Assembly: GCA_937941765.1 (NCBI GenBank)
Contig: CALDGQ010000016.1
Span: forward strand, 62,001 to 126,000
Reading direction: 5' to 3'
Origin: an uncultured Saprospiraceae bacterium
GTDB lineage: Bacteria; Bacteroidota; Bacteroidia; Chitinophagales; Saprospiraceae
DNA: 64,000 nt
Shown: one piece after another, positions 8,792 to 17,561 of the stretch
How the letters are laid out: each line of letters opens with the position of its first letter
How positions within the stretch are numbered: the stretch's first letter is position 1
The notes under the pieces: generated by a model
The model's database searches: none
What the model saw: the letters and a program-made list of their open reading frames with translations, nothing else
What the model was told of the DNA's origin: nothing
Program-made: the position numbers and the translations under genes

Positions 8792-9463
8792 TCAAACGAT
8801 CTGCCAATCAATCTCCGTCTTTCCTTGCTGCTTCAACAACTCATTCGTCTTAGAAAAATGATGATTACCAAAAAAAGCACCACCTGCTAACGGAGAAGGG
8901 TGAGCAGAATCCAAAACATAATGCTTCATTTCATCAATCAATTCTCTTTTTCCTTTTGCAAAATTTCCCCACAACAAAAACACGACACCTTCTTTCTCAT
9001 CTGATATTTTCTTAATGACTGCATTTGTGAATTCTTGCCAGCCTATTTTTTTATGCGAACCAGCTTTTTTGTGTTCGACCGTCAACATTGCATTCAATAA
9101 GAGTACACCTTGTTTGGTCCAGTTTGTTAAATCTCCATGATCAGGAATAGTAGTCCCAACATCTTGATTCAATTCTTTGTAAATATTTTTTAAAGAAGGA
9201 GGTGTCCGCACACCTTGAGGTACTGAAAAAGAAAGGCCCATCGCTTGACCAGGATTGTGATACGGATCTTGTCCAAGGACCACAACATTCACTTCATCAA
9301 ATGGAGTTGAATTAAAAGCATTGAAAATAAGACTACCAGGCGGGTAAATAGCTTTCCCAGCTTTTTTTTCAGTTACTAGGAATTCTTTAATACTTTTGAA
9401 ATACGGTTTTTCAAATTCATCTTTTAAAACAGCACTCCAAGAATCATGTATGTTGACACTCAT
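8792..9463 (-). CDS. ung: Uracil-DNA glycosylase, family 1
   Basis: Base-excision repair enzyme removing uracil from DNA. The water-activating motif GQDPYH carries the catalytic Asp at residue 66. Further motifs are the uracil-binding LLLNAMLTV segment (Asn), the VVFLLWG strand and the HPSPLAGGAFFG minor-groove loop near the C-terminus. Length (223 residues) is typical. The start at MSVNIHDSW is preferred over an ATG seven codons earlier, because homologues begin near this point. It is transcribed divergently from the TonB receptor at 9667 and is likely cotranscribed with DUF423. Confidence 0.96.
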   Translation of the reverse strand: MSVNIHDSWSAVLKDEFEKPYFKSIKEFLVTEKKAGKAIYPPGSLIFNAFNSTPFDEVNVVVLGQDPYHNPGQAMGLSFSVPQGVRTPPSLKNIYKELNQDVGTTIPDHGDLTNWTKQGVLLLNAMLTVEHKKAGSHKKIGWQEFTNAVIKKISDEKEGVVFLLWGNFAKGKRELIDEMKHYVLDSAHPSPLAGGAFFGNHHFSKTNELLKQQGKTEIDWQIV

Positions 9464-9666
9464 AGTTGTTAGTATTTGACACAATATTAAGGATAATTAT
9501 TGGTAGATCACGATGTCAGTATGCACAAAATTTATCCGTGGCACGCCTATATTTTACCAATTGTAAAAAAATAATTCTACTGTTTACAAATTGTATCAAC
9601 TTCGTCTTTTCCTGTGGTATAATTTTACCAGAAGTTTTATTTGTAAATTCAATAAATAAAATAAGT

Positions 9667-12096
9667 ATGAGAATATTATTTTTTATCGTGTCCTTAATTT
9701 TACTAGGTAATCATTCGTCGCTAGCTCAATTGACTCAAACCGTCCGTGGAACCATCATCGAATTGGAATCTCAGTTTCCATTAATTGGCGTCAACGCATC
9801 GGTCGTATTGCAAGATGGAACTACGATTGGAACCTCTTCAGATATGGATGGAACTTACCGAATTGAAAACGTGCCTATCGGACGACAGACGATCAATTTT
9901 TCATATTTGGGATACAAAGATGTGATGCTTTCTGATATTATTGTGGGATCTGGTAAAGAGGTTATTTTAAATATTGAAATGGAAGAATCCGTTTTGGAAT
10001 TGGAAGAACTAGTGGTTGTTGCAAGAAGAGCTGGTGAACTTAACAATGAAATGGCAACAGTCAGTGCAAGACAATTTTCTGTACAAGAAACAGATCGATA
10101 TGCAGGGAGTAGGGGAGATCCAGGTAGAATGGCTTCTAATTTTGCAGGCGTACAAGGTGCAGATGATTCTCGTAATGATATTGTTATAAGAGGTAATTCC
10201 CCACAAGGTGTTTTATGGAAATTTGAAGGACTCAACATCCCCAATCCAAATCATTTTTCTATCCCTGGAACAGGTGGAGGATCCGTAACCATCTTAAATA
10301 ATAAATATCTGGCTAACTCCGATTTTTTTACCGGTGCTTTTCCAGCTGAATTTGGAAACGGAGTAGCCGGTGCATTTGATTTGAAAATGAGAAATGGAAA
10401 TAATGAAAAACAAGAGTTTAGTGGTCAATTAGGATTTTTGGGAACAGAATTGATGGCGGAAGGTCCCCTGTCCAAAAATGGGAAGTCATCTTACTTAGTG
10501 TCGTACCGATATTCGACTTTGCAACTTTTTAACTTTATAGGAATCAATGTAGGAACAGATGCAATTCCAAAATATCAAGATGCTGCTTTTAGATTAAATT
10601 TTCCTGCAAAAAATGGAAGCAACTTTGCCATTTTTGGAATAGGTGGAGACAGTTCTATAGACATCAAAATCAGTGATGAAGAAGCGCCGATTGAAGGTAC
10701 TTTGATCTATGGTTCCAATGATCGAGACCAATTGTTTGCGACCCGTATGGGTACTGTTGGAATGAGTTACACTTATCCAGTCAATCCATCTACATTCGTA
10801 AAAGCAGCGATTGGGGTTTCACATTCTCGTGTTGATTCTGATCACAATTATATCTATCGTCAAGTCGTGAATGATGCTTACGTGGTAGACTCACTGCCTG
10901 CCTTGCTAGATTATCGTTTTCAAGAAAATAAATATTCCCTCAATTTAAACTTGAATAAAAAATTTGGAAAACGAGGAAGTTTGAAAGCGGGTATCAATGT
11001 AGATGTGTTGGATGTTGTCTTTCGAGATAGTGCACGTGCGCCTATTGTCAATGAAGTTGGAGGTGTTATGCTTGGACCTTGGCGAACGCGTTGGGATGCA
11101 GCCGATCAAATACCACTAGTACAACCTTTTGTGCAATACAAACACAAATTCACAGATCAACTAAAATTAACAGCTGGGATTACCAGTTTGTATTTTGGAA
11201 TCAATAAAAATAGTTTTTCACCCATTGAACCTCGCCTTGGTTTAAGTTATCAAATTGATGATAAGTCTTCTATCAATTTTGGAACAGGATTGCATTCTCA
11301 AATTCAACCAACCTATCTATATTACTATGGAGAAGAAACCATTGATGGTGATCCAGTAGAACAAAATTTAGATGAAATTGGATTGTTAAAAAGTATCCAT
11401 TTTGTCACTGGATATGACCGACGATTAGGTGATAATTTGAAACTAAAATTAGAAACTTATTATCAACATTTATACGACTTACCGATTTCTGCAGCAACCA
11501 ATTCCTTTTCATTAATCAATTCAGGATCGGGATTCAGTAGATTATTTCCTGGAAAATTAGCGACTGGTGGTGCTGGGCAGAACTATGGTTTGGAAATGAC
11601 TTTGGAAAAATATTTCAGTAAAGGATATTATTATCTTTTCACTGGTTCCATTTTTAATTCAAAATATAAAGGTAGTGACGATATCTGGAGAAATACTTCT
11701 TTCAATGGTCGATTCGCCGTCAATGCATTGTTTGCAAAAGAATGGACCATCAAAGAAAACCAAACCATCAACCTAGGCGGAAAAGTAACTTACAATGGTG
11801 GGCGCTGGTACGGAGAAGTCGATGTGGTAAGATCGGATCAAGAGTTAGAAGTGATTTACCAACAAGAAACAGCCAATACTTTGCAATTCCGTCCTTACTT
11901 CCGCGCCGATGCGAAAATCAATTACCGAATCAACACCAAAAAACTAACACACGAAATCGCGATTGATCTAGTGAATGTATTCAATATTCAAAATATTCTG
12001 ACATTGACTTATGCACCTGATCATCCTGATGGACCTGTGGTGGAGGAGTATCAGCTGGGATTTTTGCCTTTGTTTTATTATAAGGTGGAATTTTAG
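9667..12096 (+). CDS. TonB-dependent receptor with carboxypeptidase-regulatory-like domain
   Basis: An 809-residue outer-membrane receptor from the ATG at 9667; an upstream extension of the frame is non-coding in character. The signal peptide is MRILFFIVSLILLGNHSSLA. It is followed by a CarboxypepD_reg-like domain (RGTIIELESQFPLIGVNASV … INFSYLGYKD), a plug (RMASNFAGVQGADDSRNDIVIRG, GVLWKFEGLNIPNPNHF) and a barrel ending with YQLGFLPLFYYKVEF. The RGNSPQGVLWKFEGL plug type is the subclass often annotated carboxypeptidase-like. No SusD or DUF4249 partner follows. The next gene, 237 bp downstream on the same strand, is the hybrid sensor/regulator, which could control it, though that is only an inference from position. 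Confidence 0.88.
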   Translation: MRILFFIVSLILLGNHSSLAQLTQTVRGTIIELESQFPLIGVNASVVLQDGTTIGTSSDMDGTYRIENVPIGRQTINFSYLGYKDVMLSDIIVGSGKEVILNIEMEESVLELEELVVVARRAGELNNEMATVSARQFSVQETDRYAGSRGDPGRMASNFAGVQGADDSRNDIVIRGNSPQGVLWKFEGLNIPNPNHFSIPGTGGGSVTILNNKYLANSDFFTGAFPAEFGNGVAGAFDLKMRNGNNEKQEFSGQLGFLGTELMAEGPLSKNGKSSYLVSYRYSTLQLFNFIGINVGTDAIPKYQDAAFRLNFPAKNGSNFAIFGIGGDSSIDIKISDEEAPIEGTLIYGSNDRDQLFATRMGTVGMSYTYPVNPSTFVKAAIGVSHSRVDSDHNYIYRQVVNDAYVVDSLPALLDYRFQENKYSLNLNLNKKFGKRGSLKAGINVDVLDVVFRDSARAPIVNEVGGVMLGPWRTRWDAADQIPLVQPFVQYKHKFTDQLKLTAGITSLYFGINKNSFSPIEPRLGLSYQIDDKSSINFGTGLHSQIQPTYLYYYGEETIDGDPVEQNLDEIGLLKSIHFVTGYDRRLGDNLKLKLETYYQHLYDLPISAATNSFSLINSGSGFSRLFPGKLATGGAGQNYGLEMTLEKYFSKGYYYLFTGSIFNSKYKGSDDIWRNTSFNGRFAVNALFAKEWTIKENQTINLGGKVTYNGGRWYGEVDVVRSDQELEVIYQQETANTLQFRPYFRADAKINYRINTKKLTHEIAIDLVNVFNIQNILTLTYAPDHPDGPVVEEYQLGFLPLFYYKVEF

Positions 12097-12333
12097 AAGT
12101 ATTTCGCTCGGCTAAGCGCAAGACAATATTCTAAACATATCTCGTTTTGTGTAGAATGAAATTAAGGAAAAGGGTTCGAAACTATATTGTTAATTTCAAC
12201 TGATACAATTTTATTTAAATTCACATCGAATTAAGTGTAATATAAAATCAGCTTCAAAATTGGCGCTTTAAAGGAGTTGTGGTATCTTTCAATTATCATT
12301 TTGCCAAATGACAAACTTTAATATTGCCCAACA

Positions 12334-15300
12334 ATGCATCAACTGTTTTTTCTTATCATTTTTATTTTATTATCTAGTCCATTTCATGCACTGAGTCAGG
12401 AGATTCTTTTTCAAGAACCAAAAGCTGGGATTTCTCAAAACACGGTTACTTCATTTTGTGAAGATCATTTGGGGTTTCTTTGGATTGGAACACAATATGG
12501 ATTGAATAGGTATGATGGAAGTCGGTATCGTTCTTTCGTGCATCGTGCAAATGATGCTAGCAATAAAAATCAAATATCAAGTAGTAATATTGAGTGTTTG
12601 TTAATTGACAATGAGCACAATCTATGGGTTGGTACCAAGGATAAAGGTATCAATATTATGGATGTGGAAACATTGCAATTTAAAAATGAAGGAAAGTATG
12701 CACCATTGATTTCTGCCTTGAAAGATCAAATAATCACGGTAATTTATCAAGATTCCGATGATAATTTTTGGATTGGTACGGACAGAATTGGCTTACTTTT
12801 TTGGGATCCCAATTCTGAGGAATCAACTATTGAAAATATATCAGTGCATCATCCTGTTGTACAAGTATTTGAAGATGAGCAAGAAAAGATTTGGTTTGTA
12901 AATATAGTGGGTGATGTCTGTAAAATAAATAAAGACAGAAAACCAGTGTGTGAAAAATTTAGCGAAGCTAGTAACGTAAGAGATGCTATTTATTTGCAAA
13001 ATGGAAAATTATTGTTAGGTGGAGATCAAGGATTGTATACGATAAATATTACGGATTCGCATAAGGTAGCTTTAAATCAATCACAAACTAATCAGTCTGA
13101 ATTATTCGACCAACTTTTAAATTCAACATCAATAATATCACTTTTAAAAGATAGCCAATCTCGGGTATGGATAGGTACAGAAAACCAGGGATTGTTTTTA
13201 TATGATATTCCAACAAATGAAATACAATTGTTTCTTTCAAATGAGGATGATATGCTCAGTATCAACAGTAATTCAATTTGGTCGCTTTATGAAGATAGTC
13301 GAAAAAATATCTGGATAGGAACTTTCAAAAAAGGTTTTAACCAAATTAATCCAAACGAAAAGATTTTTAAACATAATTTAGATTATGCACATCTTAATTT
13401 TAAGGGGCTGGTTACGGATTTTGAAGAATGTCATAATAGTTTTTGGGTCAGTACGGATCAAGATGGCCTTTATAAAATAGATTCGAAAAACGTAAAAAAA
13501 CAACGGGCACATCAACTCGATTCATCTGAATTAGATAGTAAGGTAATTACGTGTTTGCTAAAAGATCAATCTGACAACCTTTGGGTAGGGACCTGGGATA
13601 AAGGACTATTTATTAAAAGATCAGGTAGCCAATCTTTCGAAGCAATTCCTATGGGTCAAAACGGGGTTTCCAGTAAAAGTATTAAAGCAATTTTTGAAGA
13701 TAGTAAGGGGATTATTTGGATATCCTCTTTTCAAAAAGGAATAGATCGATTTGATCCAAAGCGCAACACTTTCAAAAATTATCAGCCGAGTCCGATTGGT
13801 CCCTCCATTTTAAGTGTGATTATCCTGACGATAGCGGAGGATGGTGATGGCAATATTTGGCTAGGAAGTGGCGGGCACGGGTTAAATAGAATTCGGGTTA
13901 ATTCCGAAGGTATCATTGAAGAATCAATTAGTTATTTCTCAAGTTCAGATGACCCGAACAGTATTAGTAACAACCTCATCAACCATCTTTTTGTAGACTC
14001 TAAAAAGAGAATATGGATTGGAACTCGTGGAAATGGACTTGATCGTTATGTTCCTGAAACGGATAGTTTCGAAAATTTCAACACAAATCATGGTCTGCCA
14101 AGTGATGTCATCTTTAGTATTTTGGAAGATGACCATAAGCAATTATGGATCAGTACCAATCAAGGTTTGGGGACTTTTAACTTTGAAGACAATAAAATCA
14201 ATGTAAAAAGTTTTGATCTATCTTACGGATTACAATCCAATGAATTTAATAAGTCCGCTTGTTATAAAGCGAATGATGGGCAATTGTATTTTGGTGGAAT
14301 CAATGGTTTTAACTTTTTTGATCCTAGCAAATTTTCTGAAAAAGTTATTGACCCAGCGTTGTATATTAATTATGTAGAGGTTCTAGACGGTGATGAGGCA
14401 GCCAACAACAGCTTTGAATTACCTAAGGATAAAATTAATCTGTCAGCCAGTCAAGATGATATTAACATTGATTTCGGTACATTGAATTTTAATCATACTT
14501 CTAAAAACGAGTACGCTTATCTGTTAGAAAACCATGATTCTGATTGGCGATACACTACAAATAACAATATAGCAACGTATTCGAATCTCCGCCATGGTGA
14601 TTATATCTTCAAAGTAAAATCAAAAAAAAGCAATGGGGACTGGAGTGATAAAATTACTCAACTTGAAATAATAATTGCTCCATATTGGTATCAGACAACA
14701 ATCGCTTTTTTGGTTTATGCCTTTTTAATTTTCGCTTTTTTATACTTTATATTTTCTACATTAATACATCGACAGAAACTAACATCAAAATTACAAATTG
14801 AAAAAATCAAAAAAAATAAAGAACAAGAAATAAATAATTTGCGTTCTCAATTTTTCGCCAACATTTCTCACGAACTAAAAACGCCATTAACTTTAATCAT
14901 CGGCCCATTAAAAGCAGTAGAAAATGAAAACTTCAAAATAGATAAAAGACAAAGTAAATCCATGCTAAATAATGCAGAAAGATTGAATCGCTTGATTGAT
15001 CAAATTCTGGACTTATCAAAATTGGAATCAGGAATGACTAAACTTCTTGTAACAAAGTCGGATATTGTCGAAACCACTAAAAATATTTGTAATAATTTTA
15101 AAGCATTGTCGCAATATCGTTCATTTGAATTTGAAATAAATGTGCCAAATAAACCAATCCATCTTTTTTATGAGAAAGAAAAAATGGAACAAGTCATCAT
15201 TAATTTATTGTCAAATGCTTTTAAATTTACTGATGAAGGTGGAACTGTTAGGGTCGAAATAAAAGAGCTAAAGGACAGTGTACAATTGATTGTTACAGAC

Positions 15301-16395
15301 AATGGGATTGGTATTCCGAAAGAAGAAATGGATCTGATTTTTGACCGATATTATCGAGGAAATACAATGACTACCAATGGTGCTGGACTTGGATTGTCAA
15401 TCACCAAACAACTTATTGAAATGCATCAAGGAGCTATAAAAGTTTATAGTGAACCTTTGAAAGGCACCTCATTTGAAGTGAATTTATTAAAAGGGAAAAA
15501 TCATTTTGAAAAATCTCAAATACAAGCGCACATTGGTGCTGGAAAGTTATCCGAAAATTCAAAAGATTTATTAAATGAGTTGCAAATTTTTCCAGCACAA
15601 AAAGAAACAGTCGATTCAAATAACAATGATCTTCCATTATTGTTGATTGCAGAAGATAATGAAGAGATCAGAGGTTTTATTAAAAACTATCTAAAAACTA
15701 ATTTTAGAATTCTTGAAGCAAAAGATGGAGTAGAAGCATTGGAATTGGCAAAAATGCACATTCCGGATATGATCATTACAGACTTGATGATGCCAAGAAT
15801 GGATGGTTTTACACTTTGTGAAAATTTAAGAGCAGATGAAAAGACTTGTCATATTTTTATTGGTATGCTCACCGTAAAAACATCAGAAGAAAATCAAACA
15901 AAAGGATTTGAAAAGGGCGTTGATTTTTATTTGACCAAACCATTCAATCCCAAATTATTAGCACTAAGAATAATCAATATTCTCCAAACAAGACAACAAT
16001 TCAAAGCGCAATTATTAGATGATATTAAATTTGATATCAAACCTTCGGAAAGAAAAGTATCTCCCAAAGATCAAATTTTCTTGAATGACTTGACAGCAGT
16101 AGTGGAGCAAAATATTGACAATACTAATTTCAATGTGGAGGACCTAAGCAAAGCCATGGCTTTTAGTAAAAGTCAGCTGTACAGAAAGATGAAAGGACTG
16201 TTGGGATACTCTGCTAATGAATTTATCAGAATGATTCGACTGAAACATGCAAAACAACTGTTGGAAGATGGTCAATTGAATATCACTGAAATTGCTTACA
16301 AAGTAGGATTTAGTGACCTAAAATATTTTAGAAGTTGCTTTAAAAAAGAATTCGGTATGACACCAAGTCAATATAAAAAGCAATTTGCAAATTGA
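12334..16395 (+). CDS. One-protein hybrid two-component system (HTCS): periplasmic propeller, histidine kinase, receiver, AraC output
   Basis: A 1353-residue sensor-regulator. After the signal peptide (FFLIIFILLSSPFHA) come two-component propeller repeats (LWIGTQYGLNRYDG, LWVGTKDKGINI, IWIGTFKKGFNQI and others) to ~residue 680. A Y_Y_Y beta domain and one transmembrane helix (~residues 790-810) follow. The kinase has its H-box at His846 (ANISHELKTPL), an N-box (NLLSNAFKF) and G-boxes (DNGIGIP, GAGLGLS). The receiver has Asp1150 (MIITDLMMPRMDG) and Lys1202 (TKPF). An AraC-type DNA-binding domain closes the protein (ITEIAYKVGFSDLKYF, FKKEFGMTPSQYKK). All phosphorelay residues are intact. Such proteins usually control polysaccharide-use loci, but no SusCD pair or glycoside hydrolase is close. 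The neighbouring TonB receptor is the nearest candidate target. Confidence 0.95.
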   Translation: MHQLFFLIIFILLSSPFHALSQEILFQEPKAGISQNTVTSFCEDHLGFLWIGTQYGLNRYDGSRYRSFVHRANDASNKNQISSSNIECLLIDNEHNLWVGTKDKGINIMDVETLQFKNEGKYAPLISALKDQIITVIYQDSDDNFWIGTDRIGLLFWDPNSEESTIENISVHHPVVQVFEDEQEKIWFVNIVGDVCKINKDRKPVCEKFSEASNVRDAIYLQNGKLLLGGDQGLYTINITDSHKVALNQSQTNQSELFDQLLNSTSIISLLKDSQSRVWIGTENQGLFLYDIPTNEIQLFLSNEDDMLSINSNSIWSLYEDSRKNIWIGTFKKGFNQINPNEKIFKHNLDYAHLNFKGLVTDFEECHNSFWVSTDQDGLYKIDSKNVKKQRAHQLDSSELDSKVITCLLKDQSDNLWVGTWDKGLFIKRSGSQSFEAIPMGQNGVSSKSIKAIFEDSKGIIWISSFQKGIDRFDPKRNTFKNYQPSPIGPSILSVIILTIAEDGDGNIWLGSGGHGLNRIRVNSEGIIEESISYFSSSDDPNSISNNLINHLFVDSKKRIWIGTRGNGLDRYVPETDSFENFNTNHGLPSDVIFSILEDDHKQLWISTNQGLGTFNFEDNKINVKSFDLSYGLQSNEFNKSACYKANDGQLYFGGINGFNFFDPSKFSEKVIDPALYINYVEVLDGDEAANNSFELPKDKINLSASQDDINIDFGTLNFNHTSKNEYAYLLENHDSDWRYTTNNNIATYSNLRHGDYIFKVKSKKSNGDWSDKITQLEIIIAPYWYQTTIAFLVYAFLIFAFLYFIFSTLIHRQKLTSKLQIEKIKKNKEQEINNLRSQFFANISHELKTPLTLIIGPLKAVENENFKIDKRQSKSMLNNAERLNRLIDQILDLSKLESGMTKLLVTKSDIVETTKNICNNFKALSQYRSFEFEINVPNKPIHLFYEKEKMEQVIINLLSNAFKFTDEGGTVRVEIKELKDSVQLIVTDNGIGIPKEEMDLIFDRYYRGNTMTTNGAGLGLSITKQLIEMHQGAIKVYSEPLKGTSFEVNLLKGKNHFEKSQIQAHIGAGKLSENSKDLLNELQIFPAQKETVDSNNNDLPLLLIAEDNEEIRGFIKNYLKTNFRILEAKDGVEALELAKMHIPDMIITDLMMPRMDGFTLCENLRADEKTCHIFIGMLTVKTSEENQTKGFEKGVDFYLTKPFNPKLLALRIINILQTRQQFKAQLLDDIKFDIKPSERKVSPKDQIFLNDLTAVVEQNIDNTNFNVEDLSKAMAFSKSQLYRKMKGLLGYSANEFIRMIRLKHAKQLLEDGQLNITEIAYKVGFSDLKYFRSCFKKEFGMTPSQYKKQFAN

Positions 16396-17561
16396 GTATT
16401 AAAAAGTAGAGGGATTCTCCGCACTATTCTGCAAGGACATCTTATTTAAGTTAAACTCTAAAACCCTTATTCTGTAAAATCATAATAATTTGATTTTTTC
16501 AAAATATATAAAATGTGTTTTTTGGGGTTATACTTTTCAACTATTCGCTCAGATTACTAAACATATCTATTATCTAGAAAAATGAACTTGATATTCTTAA
16601 AAGTGAATTATAAAAAAATTGGAGAACCCCTCTTTTGTTGTTTTTCTTTCGCTCAAATGCGATACCAAAGTTATTTTTAATTAAGTATTTAAATGGGGCA
16701 AAATAGGTCAGAAACAAGGGTGAAATCGGTCAAATGGGAGCTTTTTGTCTGTGAAGTGATGAATTTTACAAAATTCGAAAACAAGAAATACTGTTAAATA
16801 AGAATGATTAAGTGTGGTTCCAAAGTGGAATAAAAAAAGCTTTCCACGATGTGAAAAGCTTTTAAATTGAGGGATTCCCTTAGATTTAACTTTTTCAAAT
16901 GAATGTAAGGGAAGGCAGTTTTTTAGCCAATATCTTTGTTAATTTTTCATGTTTAATAATCATTCTCCAGTAGGGCTATTCAGAAGTATGTTAATTGACT
17001 GATTATAAATTTGTTGTCAATGAAAAATAAGGTAATAATGACACCAATTTATACTTATTTGATCGAAAAACGGGGTAGTCAATTTTTTAACTATTAAAAT
17101 ACGGGCTATCCAGATGTTGATAAATAGTAGCTGGTTAGAATTTCAGGATTGGCATTATACAGTTTAGTGGAAAAAGTTTTAAAATCCGTTAAGAAATGAA
17201 AACTGTTAGAGCAAAACGAATATCACACTTGAATCTCGCCTTTACACATAGCAAAGCGATTAAATCTGAAAAAGAAATGTTAGGTGAGTTTTTTCATTTT
17301 AGGATTTTAAAACTTTTGGAGCGTTAAAAACTGTATAAAGCCAGGATTTTTTGAATACTTTTTCATCGGGAAAAAGTATTGCCAGTCCGGCGAGGACAAA
17401 GTAAAATTAATGAAATATGACTAAGCACATTCCACGAAATTTAATAAATTCTTATTACTTCTGAATACTCCTACGAAACAAGGTCCACAAATACTCGTCA
17501 ATATTTTACATTATACATTCAAATCGACTTTAGGAAATGAGACAATTATTTTAAATTCTCC
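16396..17561. other. 1.17-kb gene-free region
   Basis: No credible ORF was found on either strand. It contains a hairpin at 16835-16863. An AGAGGGATTCTCC word near 16408 has its loose complement (GGAGAACCCCTCT) near 16621. At 17505-17560 lies a family B repeat word (TACATTCAAATCGACTTTAG) just before the stop codon of the ABC permease, the same word as at 37.05 and 37.13 kb. The region could hold an unrecognised small RNA or a fully decayed gene. It separates two genes whose 3' ends face each other (HTCS plus strand, permease minus strand). Confidence 0.6.
16835..16863. terminator. Possible hairpin terminator in the gap after the HTCS gene
   Basis: AAAAGCTTTCCAC pairs with GTGAAAAGCTTTT (12 of 13) around a three-base loop. 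A-rich and T-rich edges on both sides would suit either strand. At 440 bp past the HTCS stop codon it is far for a terminator of that gene, so it may belong to an unrecognised small transcript. Confidence 0.4.
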
